NCBI GenBank assembly: GCA_023229765.1
Contig: JALNYO010000005.1
Location: forward strand, 62,001 to 126,000
DNA length: 64,000 bases
Direction of reading: 5' to 3'
From: Syntrophales bacterium
GTDB lineage: Bacteria > Desulfobacterota > Syntrophia > Syntrophales > UBA5619
Shown: one piece after another, positions 43,188-58,219 of the stretch
Layout of the letters: the number at the start of each line of letters is the position of its first letter
Numbering within the stretch: position 1 is the first letter of the stretch
Position numbers and translations under genes: made by a program
The notes under the pieces: generated by a model
Seen by the model: only the letters and a program-made list of their open reading frames with translations
Database searches by the model: none
Told to the model about the DNA's origin: nothing

Positions 43188-44243
43188 TTAGAGGGGCCCT
43201 TTTTTCTCTCTGTGGATAATTATGGCGTTTTCGATCAGGCGGCTGATGATCATTGAGGGCAGCATCCCGGCGCTTGCGGCCTGCTCAAAGAAAAAAGACG
43301 AGGGCGCCATGCCGGACGAGGAGTTCGGATCGGTAATCAATATGCGGCCGTTTTTCATATAAAATCCGTCTATACGTCCATAGGAGCGAAATCCGAGGGC
43401 GCGAAAGGCGCGGATGGCCTCCTGCTTTATCTTTTCCACGTCTTCCGCTGAGATGTTTCTGGGAGGGGTAAATTTTCGGCAGCGCCCGGGCATGTACTTG
43501 TCGTCATAGGTAAAATATTCGCTCTGAGGGTAAATCTCGGTTACTTCCAAGGCCTGATATTCACCAGCTTCCTCCAGTATTATTGTGGAAAACTCCTTTC
43601 CGTCGAGAAATTCCTCAACGAGAACGGCTCGGTCCCACTTCATGGCCTCTGTGATGCCGGCGGCAAGGGTTGCTTCGTTGCGCACGAGCGTGACGCCGAT
43701 GCTCGATCCCTCCCGGGGCGGTTTGGCGAAGCAGGGAAAACCAATAACATCAGTAACTTCCTCTGTTATTTTCTGTGGGTTTTCAAGCCACTCCTGTTCC
43801 GGGACCAAAATGCTGCGGGGGACGCCGAGCCCCTCGGCTTGCAGTATTTTTTGCTGAATATGCTTGTCCATGCCGAGCGCGGAGGCCAGCACGCCGGCGC
43901 CGGTGTAAGGAATGCCGAGCAACTCCATGAGCCCCTGCAGGCAGCCGTCTTCGCCAAATTTCCCGTGCAGCGAAATGAAGGCGAAATCAATTTCGTTTTT
44001 TAGACCCTCATAGGAAATTCGTCGCGCTTCCTTCTCAAGACGTTCGGCAATATCTTTCGTTGTGTTCTGCGAGATGAGCTGCCAGGGAATCACCCAGAGA
44101 CGCCCCGTTGCATCCATGAAAATCGGGACCGGCTCGTATGTGTCCCGATCGAGGTTGTCGTAAACATTTCTGCCGCTGTTGAGGGAAACCTCCCGTTCAG
44201 ACGACATTCCCCCCAAAACTACGCCTATCCTTAATTTCTCCAC
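43188..44243 (-). CDS. ddl: D-alanine--D-alanine ligase (ATP-grasp)
   Basis: A 351-residue ATP-grasp ligase that would make the D-Ala-D-Ala end of peptidoglycan precursors. The N-terminus is VVLGGMSSEREVSLNSG with the conserved Glu. LHGKFGEDGCLQGLMELLGI and YTGAGVLASALGMDK are canonical. The C-terminal metal-binding stretch is ITDPNSSSGMAPSS, where typical enzymes have an EANTSPGMT-like sequence, so the Glu is Asp and the Pro is Ser. It may be a divergent subgroup with a relaxed second substrate. It stands near alr, as expected for cell-wall alanine metabolism. Confidence 0.85.
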   Translation of the reverse strand: MEKLRIGVVLGGMSSEREVSLNSGRNVYDNLDRDTYEPVPIFMDATGRLWVIPWQLISQNTTKDIAERLEKEARRISYEGLKNEIDFAFISLHGKFGEDGCLQGLMELLGIPYTGAGVLASALGMDKHIQQKILQAEGLGVPRSILVPEQEWLENPQKITEEVTDVIGFPCFAKPPREGSSIGVTLVRNEATLAAGITEAMKWDRAVLVEEFLDGKEFSTIILEEAGEYQALEVTEIYPQSEYFTYDDKYMPGRCRKFTPPRNISAEDVEKIKQEAIRAFRALGFRSYGRIDGFYMKNGRILITDPNSSSGMAPSSFFFEQAASAGMLPSMIISRLIENAIIIHREKKGPL

Positions 44244-44263
44244 AAAAATAACCTCTTAAAATA

Positions 44264-44396
44264 GAGCCAATTGCAAAACACCCAACGCTGTCATTCCCGC
44301 AACGATTCTGAGCGGGAATCTGGTTCTAACTGCTTGAAAAACCATATTCCCGATAGAGACATTCGGGAATGACAAATGGTTTTGCAATTGCCTCAA
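44264..44396. repeat. Type B dispersed inverted repeat, copy 3
   Basis: It has the same arms as the copy at 23001: CCAATTGCAAAAC at the left, CGGGAATGACAAATGGTTTT at the right, and GATTCTGAGCGGGAATCTGG inside. It lacks the internal ATGAACAT/AAGCTTCGC segment. It lies between ddl and alr. Confidence 0.8.
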
Positions 44397-44426
44397 TAGT
44401 AATAAATTTACCTGCCACGGTCGGTT

Positions 44427-46385
44427 TTAAATATCCCAGAAAAAGGTAACGCCGCTGGTCGGAAATATCCACGAGTCTTCGGGCATGCGCAGCTTCACGG
44501 ATTCGTCCGGGATGCGGAGTATTTCCGGATTGTGGTTTTTCCCGGAGAAAAAACAGACATCCCGGACATTTTTTATGCCCGTTCCCCGGTAGTCGAACGA
44601 AATCTGCACGCCCCTTGTCGGATATACTACGTAGGCGGAGAATAACCGATTCCCCTTATTTTGCTTAGTTTCGATCTCGATCGCGACGCGGGCAAGGGTG
44701 TTTATCTTTTTCTGCAGGTCGTCCGTTCCGAACCATGCCTCAAACCCGTTTTCGGATGTGGCGGTTTTGAGCAGGGGAATGCTTTCGTTATCGATAAGGA
44801 CAGTTTTTACCGTGAAATCAATCTCTTTTCCAAAATCATCTTCTTTGTTCATCTGCCAGCGGTATTCGCAAAGACTGTTTTCGAAAAGAGCAGCCAACTG
44901 TTCATCATTGAAGGCGCAGCCTATCATGAATTGCGAATTTCGCAGCTCTTTTGTGTATTCAATATGGGTTGTTACCTTGAAGCAGTTTTTGCGGCCCGGG
45001 TTTTTGTCAATTTCCGCAGCGGAAAATTCGGAGAATGTGACAGCGTAGCGAAAGTTGCTTCTCAAATCGAGGCGCCGATCGTTTTTACCGAACAGAATTT
45101 CAAACATCTCACTATAAATCGCGTTGCCCAGTTCGTCATTTTTCGCCCGCGCCTGAAAGCAACTGCGGATAATTCCATCGATTCTGGCGATCGACCGTTC
45201 CTCGCCGGGGATAAAAATGCGACGGAGGCGCGGTTCTATCCGATCAGGTCTGCCGTCTCGGCAAAAGACCCGCGGCGCCCGTTTGCCGACGGCGCAGAGG
45301 ATTTCATAGCTGATGGAGTGTGATTTTACGGCTATCTCTTCGGCGGTAATTGTTTCGTTTCCCTGCTTTCCCATCAGCACGACCTCGTCGCCTACTGCGC
45401 AATCTTCCAGGCCGCTTATGTCGAGTGTGCACATGTCCATCGAGATTCGTCCGACGATTGGAACCCTTTTGCCCCGGACGAGCGCTTCGCCCTGATTGGA
45501 GAGAAGCCAACTGAGGCCGTCGCCGTAGCCTACTGGGATCGTAGCGATGCGCGTCGGTTTTCGCGTTATGAAGGTCCGTCCATAGCCTATCCCGTAACCC
45601 TCAGGAAAATCCTTGATCAGGGCCACCCGTGTCTTGAAGCTCATGACCGGGCTGAGCGCGAGCTTTTCTGTTGTCTCCGTAGAAGGATGGATGCCATAGG
45701 TTATAAGCCCCGGCCGCACCATGTCGAGGTTGTATTGCGGGTAGTTGACGATTGCTCCGCTGTTGGAGATGTGGCGAATCGGGATATTCAAGCCGGTTGC
45801 CTCGCTGCGCGTCAACATGTCCTGAAACGCCTTCCACTGCAAATTGTTGTAAAAAGAGGTGATTTCGCTTTCCGAAAAATGGGTGAATATCCCTTCTATC
45901 TTCAGATTAAGGAGGGCGGCGATTCTCTGGATGGCCTCCATGGCCTCTTTGCAAAGCATTCCCCCCCGGCCCATGCCGGTATCTACCTCAATGTGCACCG
46001 GCACGATAAGTTCCGCCTTGTGAGCTTTTTCATTAAGTTCCCGGGCGAAGTCCCAGGTGGAGACCGAGGGTGTCAGCTTGTATTTGATGATCTGCTCAAT
46101 TTCAGGGGCCGTCGCGGGGGAGAGAATAACGATCGGTGCGGTTATTCCGCTGACGCGAAGCTGAACGCCTTCATCGGCGTTGGCGACGCCGAGAAAAGAG
46201 GCGCCGTTTTGCAGGGCCGCATTGGATATTTCAATCGCCCCGTGGCCGTAGCCATCCGCCTTTACAACCTGCATGATCTGAACGCCGGGTGCGAGGAGCT
46301 TTTTTATCGCCTTCCAGTTTGCGGCGAAGTGGCCGAGGTCAACCTCTACCCAACTGCGATATTGCAGCGTTTCATCAAAAGTCAT
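44427..46385 (-). CDS. alr: Alanine racemase with large C-terminal extension
   Basis: Residues 1-385 form a complete alanine racemase. The PLP-binding Lys is in VVKADGYGHGA, GMGRGGML and HISNSGAIVNYP lie in the barrel, GYGIGYGRTF follows, and the second catalytic base region is VGRISMDMCTLD with SYEILCAVG at the end of the normal enzyme. It should interconvert L- and D-alanine. Residues ~395-652 are an extra domain with no motif I recognise (FIPGEERSIARIDGIIR at its start). The extension looks beta-rich in its second half. The usual enzyme is 360-390 residues. ddl lies downstream, so a wall role is likely. Confidence 0.85.
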   Translation of the reverse strand: MTFDETLQYRSWVEVDLGHFAANWKAIKKLLAPGVQIMQVVKADGYGHGAIEISNAALQNGASFLGVANADEGVQLRVSGITAPIVILSPATAPEIEQIIKYKLTPSVSTWDFARELNEKAHKAELIVPVHIEVDTGMGRGGMLCKEAMEAIQRIAALLNLKIEGIFTHFSESEITSFYNNLQWKAFQDMLTRSEATGLNIPIRHISNSGAIVNYPQYNLDMVRPGLITYGIHPSTETTEKLALSPVMSFKTRVALIKDFPEGYGIGYGRTFITRKPTRIATIPVGYGDGLSWLLSNQGEALVRGKRVPIVGRISMDMCTLDISGLEDCAVGDEVVLMGKQGNETITAEEIAVKSHSISYEILCAVGKRAPRVFCRDGRPDRIEPRLRRIFIPGEERSIARIDGIIRSCFQARAKNDELGNAIYSEMFEILFGKNDRRLDLRSNFRYAVTFSEFSAAEIDKNPGRKNCFKVTTHIEYTKELRNSQFMIGCAFNDEQLAALFENSLCEYRWQMNKEDDFGKEIDFTVKTVLIDNESIPLLKTATSENGFEAWFGTDDLQKKINTLARVAIEIETKQNKGNRLFSAYVVYPTRGVQISFDYRGTGIKNVRDVCFFSGKNHNPEILRIPDESVKLRMPEDSWIFPTSGVTFFWDI

Positions 46386-46447
46386 TGAATATCCTCAACA
46401 GTTTACGGATTCTCTGTTCCCTGTTCTCAGTTTCCGGTTCACATTTG

Positions 46448-46523
46448 CATGAAAATCTCCCCTTTGCCAAAGGGGGGCAAGGGGGGATTTTCATGCTTCG
46501 TTGTGCCCTACGGGCATGGGGGT
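46448..46523. repeat. Type A palindromic element, full copy
   Basis: Palindrome with core CCCCTTTGCCAAAGGGG and right arm GGGGGGATTTTCATGC, then the linker TTCGTTGTGCC and the small hairpin. It lies between alr and the cyclase gene. Confidence 0.8.
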
Positions 46524-46551
46524 TTTTATATAACCGTCACGACCAATAACT

Positions 46552-46602
46552 GTCAACCGGAAACCGTGAACTGTGAACCGTCAACCGGAAACCGTGAACT
46601 GT
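46552..46602. repeat. Short direct repeat
   Basis: A 23-base unit beginning GTCAACCGGAAACCGTGAAC occurs at 46552-46574 and again at 46580-46602, just beyond the 3' end of the cyclase gene. A diverged inverted version (TTTCCGGTTCAC) lies near 46430. Meaning unknown. Confidence 0.6.
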
Positions 46603-46609
46603 TGTTTCC

Positions 46610-48856
46610 CTATTTTTTTGTCATCGTAAATACGCCGTCCCACTCGCCCTCGGGAGGATTCTCTTTTAACGCCTCGCAGCGCTCGATGTAGAGCTGTGCC
46701 GGATAATCACCCGGTTTTTCCTCTAAAACCTTGTTGAATTGAGCTATTGCTTCATCCCATCTGCCATCCCGGTACGATTGCAGACCAGTTGCGAAAATTT
46801 CTGCAAATCCCTGCCACTGCGCCTTATCTTTTTGTTCTCCGAGCAGCTCGAATATCCGCACCGGCAGTTTTTTCCCTTTAACACGAACGGCATCCAATTC
46901 CCTGAAGAAAAATTCATCCTTCACGATTTTGTGAGTAAACTCGCTGACGATGATGTTTGTTCCATATTCTTTATTGGTTCCCTCCAGCCGGGAGGAAAGA
47001 TTCACGCTGTCTCCCATGACTGTGTAGTCAAACCGCATTTCGGAGCCCATGTTTCCTACTACCATATCGCCGGTGTTGATCCCGATCCCGATATTTATCG
47101 CCGGCCAGCCCTCACTGGCCCACTTTATTCGCAAGCGCTTTAATTCCGACATCATCTCCACGGCGGTAAGGCAGGCGCGCCGGGCATGGTCAGGCTGGTC
47201 CAGCGGGGCGCCGAAAACCGCCATAATCGCGTCACCGATGTATTTGTCAAGCAGCCCATCGTATTTGAAGACGATGTTCGTCATGGCGGTCAGGTACTCG
47301 TTTAAAAGCTGTACCAGCTGTTCAGGTTGGAGCTGTTCGGAAATGCTGGTGAAGCCTCTGATGTCGGAGAACATCACCGACAGGTTTTTTTTGTCGCCGC
47401 CCAGTTTTAATTTGCTGGGGTCCTTCAATATTTCGTTTACGACGGAAGCGGTCAGGTAGTATTGAAAGGCGCCCCGGATCTTCTTCTTTTCCCGTTCTTC
47501 CGTTACGTAGCGATAAACCGTTATTCCCAGGTAGGAGGCAAGCATCGCGAGCAACGGATAGATCATGTTCATCCAGACGTTGTAATGGATAAAGATATTA
47601 GTGTTGATGATTATAAAGGCCACGATGAGCGAACCGCTCAAGGCCATTCCCGCCATTGCCTTCAGGCGGGGGAGAAGAAACCCGATAAGCAGACCGACGA
47701 AGACAATAATGCAGACATCAATGAATTTTATCCATCCGGAGTGGATAAGGAAATTTTGCCGCAGGATATTGTCGATGACGGTTGCATGAATCTCTACACC
47801 CGGATAAACGGAGCTGAAGGGTGTGTTTCTCATGTCATAGATGCCCGTTGCCGTGGCGCCGACCAGCACGATCTTTCCCTTTATTTTGTCGAGAGCTATG
47901 CGCCCCTTCAGGATATCCGAAACCGAATAGTGGGGGAATGTCTTGGGCGGCCCGAGGTAGTTGATGAGCAGTCTGCCCTCCTCATCAGTCGGTATTCTGA
48001 ACTTGTCAAGACGGATGCTTTCCACTCCAAAATCGGCTATATTCAAGGCGAGCATGGGCCATTCCAGATACTGAACCAGCAGGGAAAGCGCCAGTGATGA
48101 ATAGTAGTTATCACGGAATTTAATCACGAGCGGCGACCAGCGGATGGTTCCGTCCATATCGGGGAAGGCATTGAAATACCCGCCATTTTCAGCCGCTTCC
48201 GATATGACCGGAAGATTGGGCTGCACCGCGTAGGCACGGACTATTGGCGAGTCGTCGGCTTCTTTTGTCCTTTTCACCATCGAAAAACGGCCATTGGCGA
48301 TCGCTTCCTCCGAAGCTTTGATCTGAGCCTCTTGCAGATGGCCAACCTCTTTTGCGCTGATATGAAAGAAATAGCCGAGGGTTACATTTTGGGTCTTTGC
48401 TATGGATTCGGCAAGGAGGGCGTCGGTGTCCGCCTCCTTTTTTTTCCTCTCCAGGATATTGGTAAATTTGCCGTCGGCGCCGGTATTTTTAACATCACGC
48501 AGGATGTCCTGTACCGTTTTAAGGCTGGAGTTATTGTCAGGCTCGGCAAATACTATATCAAATCCGACAGCCCTGGCGCCCTGTTCTTTTAATTTTTTGG
48601 TAAGCTCAGCAATCGTTGTTCTCGGCCAAGGCCATCTTCCCAATTCGCTCAGGCTCTTTTCATCAATGGTCACGATAACGGTCTCTGCCCCCGCAGGGAT
48701 CGCTCCGCGGGAGACGGTGCGCAAGTCGAAGGCCTTTAATTCCATAAAGCGCAGGAAGCTGGGGTCAATAAAAAAGAGAACTATGGTGGCCACTATCACC
48801 AAAACAGCGATCTTCAAAGGCGATACAGAAAATAATTTATTCAGGATTTTTTTCAC
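46610..48856 (-). CDS. CHASE2-domain adenylate cyclase with C-terminal TPR
   Basis: A 748-residue membrane protein. After one N-terminal helix there is an extracytoplasmic CHASE2 domain (about residues 40-340; RWPWPRTTIAELTKKL, VGFDIVFAEPD, VLVGATATGIYDMRNTPF). Three membrane helices follow (355-450), then a class III cyclase domain. Metal-binding Asp are in VMFSDIRGFT and YIGDAIMAVFG, with the base-selecting Lys in DKYIGD and VMGDSVNLSSRLEG in the active site. These fit an adenylate cyclase. The tail (AIAQFNKVLEEKPGDYPAQLY) is a TPR-like pair. No cAMP-binding regulator is seen nearby. Confidence 0.88.
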   Translation of the reverse strand: MKKILNKLFSVSPLKIAVLVIVATIVLFFIDPSFLRFMELKAFDLRTVSRGAIPAGAETVIVTIDEKSLSELGRWPWPRTTIAELTKKLKEQGARAVGFDIVFAEPDNNSSLKTVQDILRDVKNTGADGKFTNILERKKKEADTDALLAESIAKTQNVTLGYFFHISAKEVGHLQEAQIKASEEAIANGRFSMVKRTKEADDSPIVRAYAVQPNLPVISEAAENGGYFNAFPDMDGTIRWSPLVIKFRDNYYSSLALSLLVQYLEWPMLALNIADFGVESIRLDKFRIPTDEEGRLLINYLGPPKTFPHYSVSDILKGRIALDKIKGKIVLVGATATGIYDMRNTPFSSVYPGVEIHATVIDNILRQNFLIHSGWIKFIDVCIIVFVGLLIGFLLPRLKAMAGMALSGSLIVAFIIINTNIFIHYNVWMNMIYPLLAMLASYLGITVYRYVTEEREKKKIRGAFQYYLTASVVNEILKDPSKLKLGGDKKNLSVMFSDIRGFTSISEQLQPEQLVQLLNEYLTAMTNIVFKYDGLLDKYIGDAIMAVFGAPLDQPDHARRACLTAVEMMSELKRLRIKWASEGWPAINIGIGINTGDMVVGNMGSEMRFDYTVMGDSVNLSSRLEGTNKEYGTNIIVSEFTHKIVKDEFFFRELDAVRVKGKKLPVRIFELLGEQKDKAQWQGFAEIFATGLQSYRDGRWDEAIAQFNKVLEEKPGDYPAQLYIERCEALKENPPEGEWDGVFTMTKK

Positions 48857-49062
48857 GGAGCATTTCCTCTTTATCAGTTTGAAGATGTTATCGTTTCTTT
48901 GATGACTATCATAAAATCAGCGGCGATAATAGCAAGGTTGTGTTTTAAGTCAAGAAAACTATCGCAAATTTTTTGTACTGCGATTATGTTACCCTTGTTT
49001 GTGTGGAAACAATAAATGGCGATTCCATCTTCACGTGATGATAGCAATATCTGAAATAAACC
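48857..49062. other. Intergenic stretch before tRNA-fMet, no gene seen
   Basis: About 200 bases. The left side carries the upstream region of the leftward cyclase gene. I see no coding frame or RNA fold with support. Confidence 0.4.
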
Positions 49063-49090
49063 TTGACAATAAGCCGCTCGTGCGTTAGAA
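49063..49090 (+). promoter_or_regulatory. Sigma-70 promoter of initiator tRNA
   Basis: TTGACA at 49063-49068, a 16-base spacer, then TTAGAA at 49085-49090. Transcription would start about 12 bases before the tRNA 5' end. Confidence 0.6.
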
Positions 49091-49108
49091 GTCCCGGACA
49101 ATAAATGA

Positions 49109-49185
<77 letters not shown>

Positions 49186-49196
49186 AAAAAAATCAG

Positions 49197-49226
49197 GGTG
49201 TTAAGCGGGATGCTTAACACCTTTTT
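49197..49226 (+). terminator. Intrinsic terminator after tRNA-fMet
   Basis: GGTGTTAAGC and GCTTAACACC form a perfect 10-bp stem around a GGGAT loop, followed by TTTTT. Confidence 0.9.
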
Positions 49227-49281
49227 CTTTGCCTGTTTAACCTATTGATAACCACTTGCAGTTTTCAGTATTGGGAGGGAA

Positions 49282-49612
49282 ATGCCTGTTAATCGTGTTG
49301 CAGAAATATTGCGATTAAATCCGCAACGCGTGTGGAACCTGTTTAATTACTGGGTCGGCAAAGCGGTAGAGTCAGATGATCCTTCCAAAATAACCAAGCT
49401 GGGGGTGGATGGGACCTCAACCCGCAAGGGTCACAATTACGCCACATTGGGAGTTGATCTGGATGAATCCCTCATTGTTTATGTAAGTGAGGGAAAAGGC
49501 AAGACGACGTTACAGGAGATCAAACAACATCTTGACAAAAAAGGTGTTCCTGAAAAACAGGCGGATCAGATCAGTATGGATTTATCGTCGCCATTGCTGG
49601 TGTGGCGTCCAA

Positions 49613-49613
<1 letters not shown>
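49282..49613 (+). mobile_element. ISL3-family transposase remnant, truncated at the CRISPR array
   Basis: The frame from 49282 resembles the N-terminal half of the catalytic part of ISL3 transposases: VNRVAEILRLNPQRVWNLFNYWVG, then LGVDGTSTRKGHNYATLGVD (first catalytic Asp; the next residue is Gly, usually Glu), then ISMDLS (second Asp). The zinc/HTH N-terminus and the C-terminal third are missing. A frameshift near 49585 is visible, because homology (VAIAGVASKF) continues in another frame up to the first CRISPR repeat. The open frame that continues into the array is meaningless. It is clearly non-functional. Confidence 0.75.
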
Positions 49614-56500
<6,887 letters not shown>

Positions 56501-56683
56501 TGTATTTCTGTAACATACCTACACAACAAACAATATTTGTATCATTTCGCGCACCTTTTCAAAAAAATGCATTCACTTCCACTTGTCAAAGAGCTATTTC
56601 TAAATAACTTGTAGAATCACTCATTTACGATTAGCGCGAAGTGCCCGGGGAAATCATGACAGCTTCTGGTTCGCGGTGGTCAT
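56501..56683 (-). promoter_or_regulatory. CRISPR leader
   Basis: A 183-base AT-rich segment between the last repeat and the cas2 stop, as expected for the leader that drives array transcription and marks the spacer insertion site. On the minus strand a TTGACA sequence (56589-56584) could be a -35 element, though no convincing -10 follows. A run of seven T and TACAAATATTGTTTGTTGTG lie closer to the first repeat. Confidence 0.75.
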
Positions 56684-56974
56684 TTAGACTATCAACGGTC
56701 CCTCCTGATCCAACGATTTCTTTGCGCCAATATGCTCAACCCGGTGTTTCCAGTTCGAGCCAAGAAAATAAAAACGCAGACTGTCTTCCGCTGGATTGAT
56801 TTCCTTGATCAGTTTGTTTCGCAGTTCTGCCCACTGTGCCGGGTCAACGATGCACTCAAAAACCGAGTACTGCACCCGCTGGCCGTAGTTCTGGCAGGTC
56901 TTGGCCACCCGATGCAGGCGTCTCTGCCCCGCCGGAACGACCGTTGCGACATCATAACTGACAAGAACAAGCAT
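56684..56974 (-). CDS. cas2: CRISPR adaptation protein Cas2
   Basis: A 96-residue ferredoxin-fold protein that dimerises and bridges two Cas1 dimers in spacer integration. MLVLVSYDVATV contains the conserved Asp at the end of the first strand; RRLHRVAKTCQNYGQRVQYS and FECIVDPAQWAEL are typical of type I-C Cas2. It is the last gene of the operon, with the array leader directly after it, and lies 54 bases after cas1. Confidence 0.96.
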   Translation of the reverse strand: MLVLVSYDVATVVPAGQRRLHRVAKTCQNYGQRVQYSVFECIVDPAQWAELRNKLIKEINPAEDSLRFYFLGSNWKHRVEHIGAKKSLDQEGPLIV

Positions 56975-57028
56975 TACACCTCCTTATCTCACCTCAATCC
57001 CTACCCCGGCAAGGGACACTGCCCCCCC

Positions 57029-58060
57029 TTACTTCCATATAAAAGGCGGATAACCATCAAGATCGCCTCGCAGATACCTTGCCATTAGCATTGCCTGTAT
57101 ATGAAAAAGCGTCCCTATTGTAACCTTTTCCTCCAGAAAGGGATGCACGATTTCCTCCTGCTTTCGTTCCTGATAAGCCACAAGCACGGTCTTGCGGGTA
57201 TCGTCCGTCATCAGTACCGCGCCTGATTCGCTCTTTTTAAATCCCTTTCCCTGCACCTGGCGGAGGTTGATCAGTGAAAGGGTCAGCCGGTCAGCCAAAA
57301 ACGACCGGAATTCCTCCATCATGTCGAGGGCTAAGCTTGGCCTCCCGGGACGATCCCGATGGAGAAATCCCACCGCCGGATCAAGCCCGACTCCCTCCAG
57401 GGCTGAGCGGACATCATGCACAAGTAGCGTATAAATGAAAGAAAGCAGGGCATTGACGTTGTCCAGCGGTGGCCGGCGGTTTCGCTCCTGGAACGAAAAG
57501 GCCTCTTTCTGTGCCACGATCAGGTGGTCGAAGACGCTGAAGTAAATATGCGCCGCGTCCCCCTCGCATCCCCTGAGTTCATCCAGCGGCCTATTTTTAT
57601 TCAACTGTTCGAGATAATTGCTCAAACGCTTTACGGCAAAACCCACCTTATCCGCATCGATCTTATCCGCATGATCACGAAGCGCACGCTGAAGGACGGT
57701 CCGGCTGTTGGCGATCTTGCCGGTCAAAACCGCCCGCGCGATATCGGCGGAGGCCTGCACGTCATCGGCCTTGCGATATTGCTCCCGCCGGAGGAGAACA
57801 TTCCCGGAGACCGGCCCCTGCACACGCGCAAGAAAGCGCCCGTGTTCCGTTAGAAAACTGATGCCGACGCCATTTTCCGCGCAAAAGCCCATTAAAAAGG
57901 GGCTGCACGACACATTCCCAAAGCAGACAATCCCGCCTATCGTATGGACGGGAAGCCGAAGGCGGATTTCCTTCTCAATTTTGACGACTATCGTCTCGCC
58001 CTCTTTGGCAAGATATGCGCCCTGAGTTGTGACAAACAGGGTGTTGAGGTATTTTTTCAT
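57029..58060 (-). CDS. cas1: CRISPR integrase Cas1 (type I-C)
   Basis: The spacer integrase of the system. The 343-residue protein has the N-terminal beta domain (KKYLNTLFVTTQGAYLAKEG, then VGISFLTEHGRFLARVQG) and the helical catalytic domain. The metal-binding Glu, His and acidic residues fall in GCEGDAAHIYFSVF, VGFLHRDRPGRPSLALDMMEEFR and nearby. I start at ATG 58060, preceded by GGGGAG; a GTG at 58075 is in frame. A 158-base gap with a decayed fragment separates it from cas4, unlike the tight junctions elsewhere in the operon. Confidence 0.96.
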   Translation of the reverse strand: MKKYLNTLFVTTQGAYLAKEGETIVVKIEKEIRLRLPVHTIGGIVCFGNVSCSPFLMGFCAENGVGISFLTEHGRFLARVQGPVSGNVLLRREQYRKADDVQASADIARAVLTGKIANSRTVLQRALRDHADKIDADKVGFAVKRLSNYLEQLNKNRPLDELRGCEGDAAHIYFSVFDHLIVAQKEAFSFQERNRRPPLDNVNALLSFIYTLLVHDVRSALEGVGLDPAVGFLHRDRPGRPSLALDMMEEFRSFLADRLTLSLINLRQVQGKGFKKSESGAVLMTDDTRKTVLVAYQERKQEEIVHPFLEEKVTIGTLFHIQAMLMARYLRGDLDGYPPFIWK

Positions 58061-58111
58061 CGCTCCCCATATCACGTATAATACCTAATTTATTACCCAT
58101 ATCTGGCGCTA

Positions 58112-58219
58112 TTACCTAATTACCGCGCTTGTTCCATTTTGCGTTTCTTCCACGGCCAAGACATTCAATAGCACCTTGAATTTGCAGGTCTTTAAGCTTT
58201 CGGCAAGAATATTTTTCAT
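58112..58219 (-). pseudogene. Short frame or winged-helix remnant between cas4 and cas1
   Basis: A 35-codon frame starts on the cas4 stop codon (TAATG). In a second minus frame of the same bases (ending at TAG, 58116) the translation RKLKDLQIQGAIECLGRGRN resembles the C-terminal winged-helix tail of many regulators and AAA-type proteins. It may be the decayed end of an inserted gene. The normal I-C arrangement has cas1 directly after cas4. Either reading is weak. Confidence 0.3.

Noticed and set aside
56501..56683. A tracrRNA or anti-CRISPR RNA between array and cas2
   Set aside because: Type I-C needs no tracrRNA and I see no stretch complementary to the repeat. The segment is best explained as the leader.
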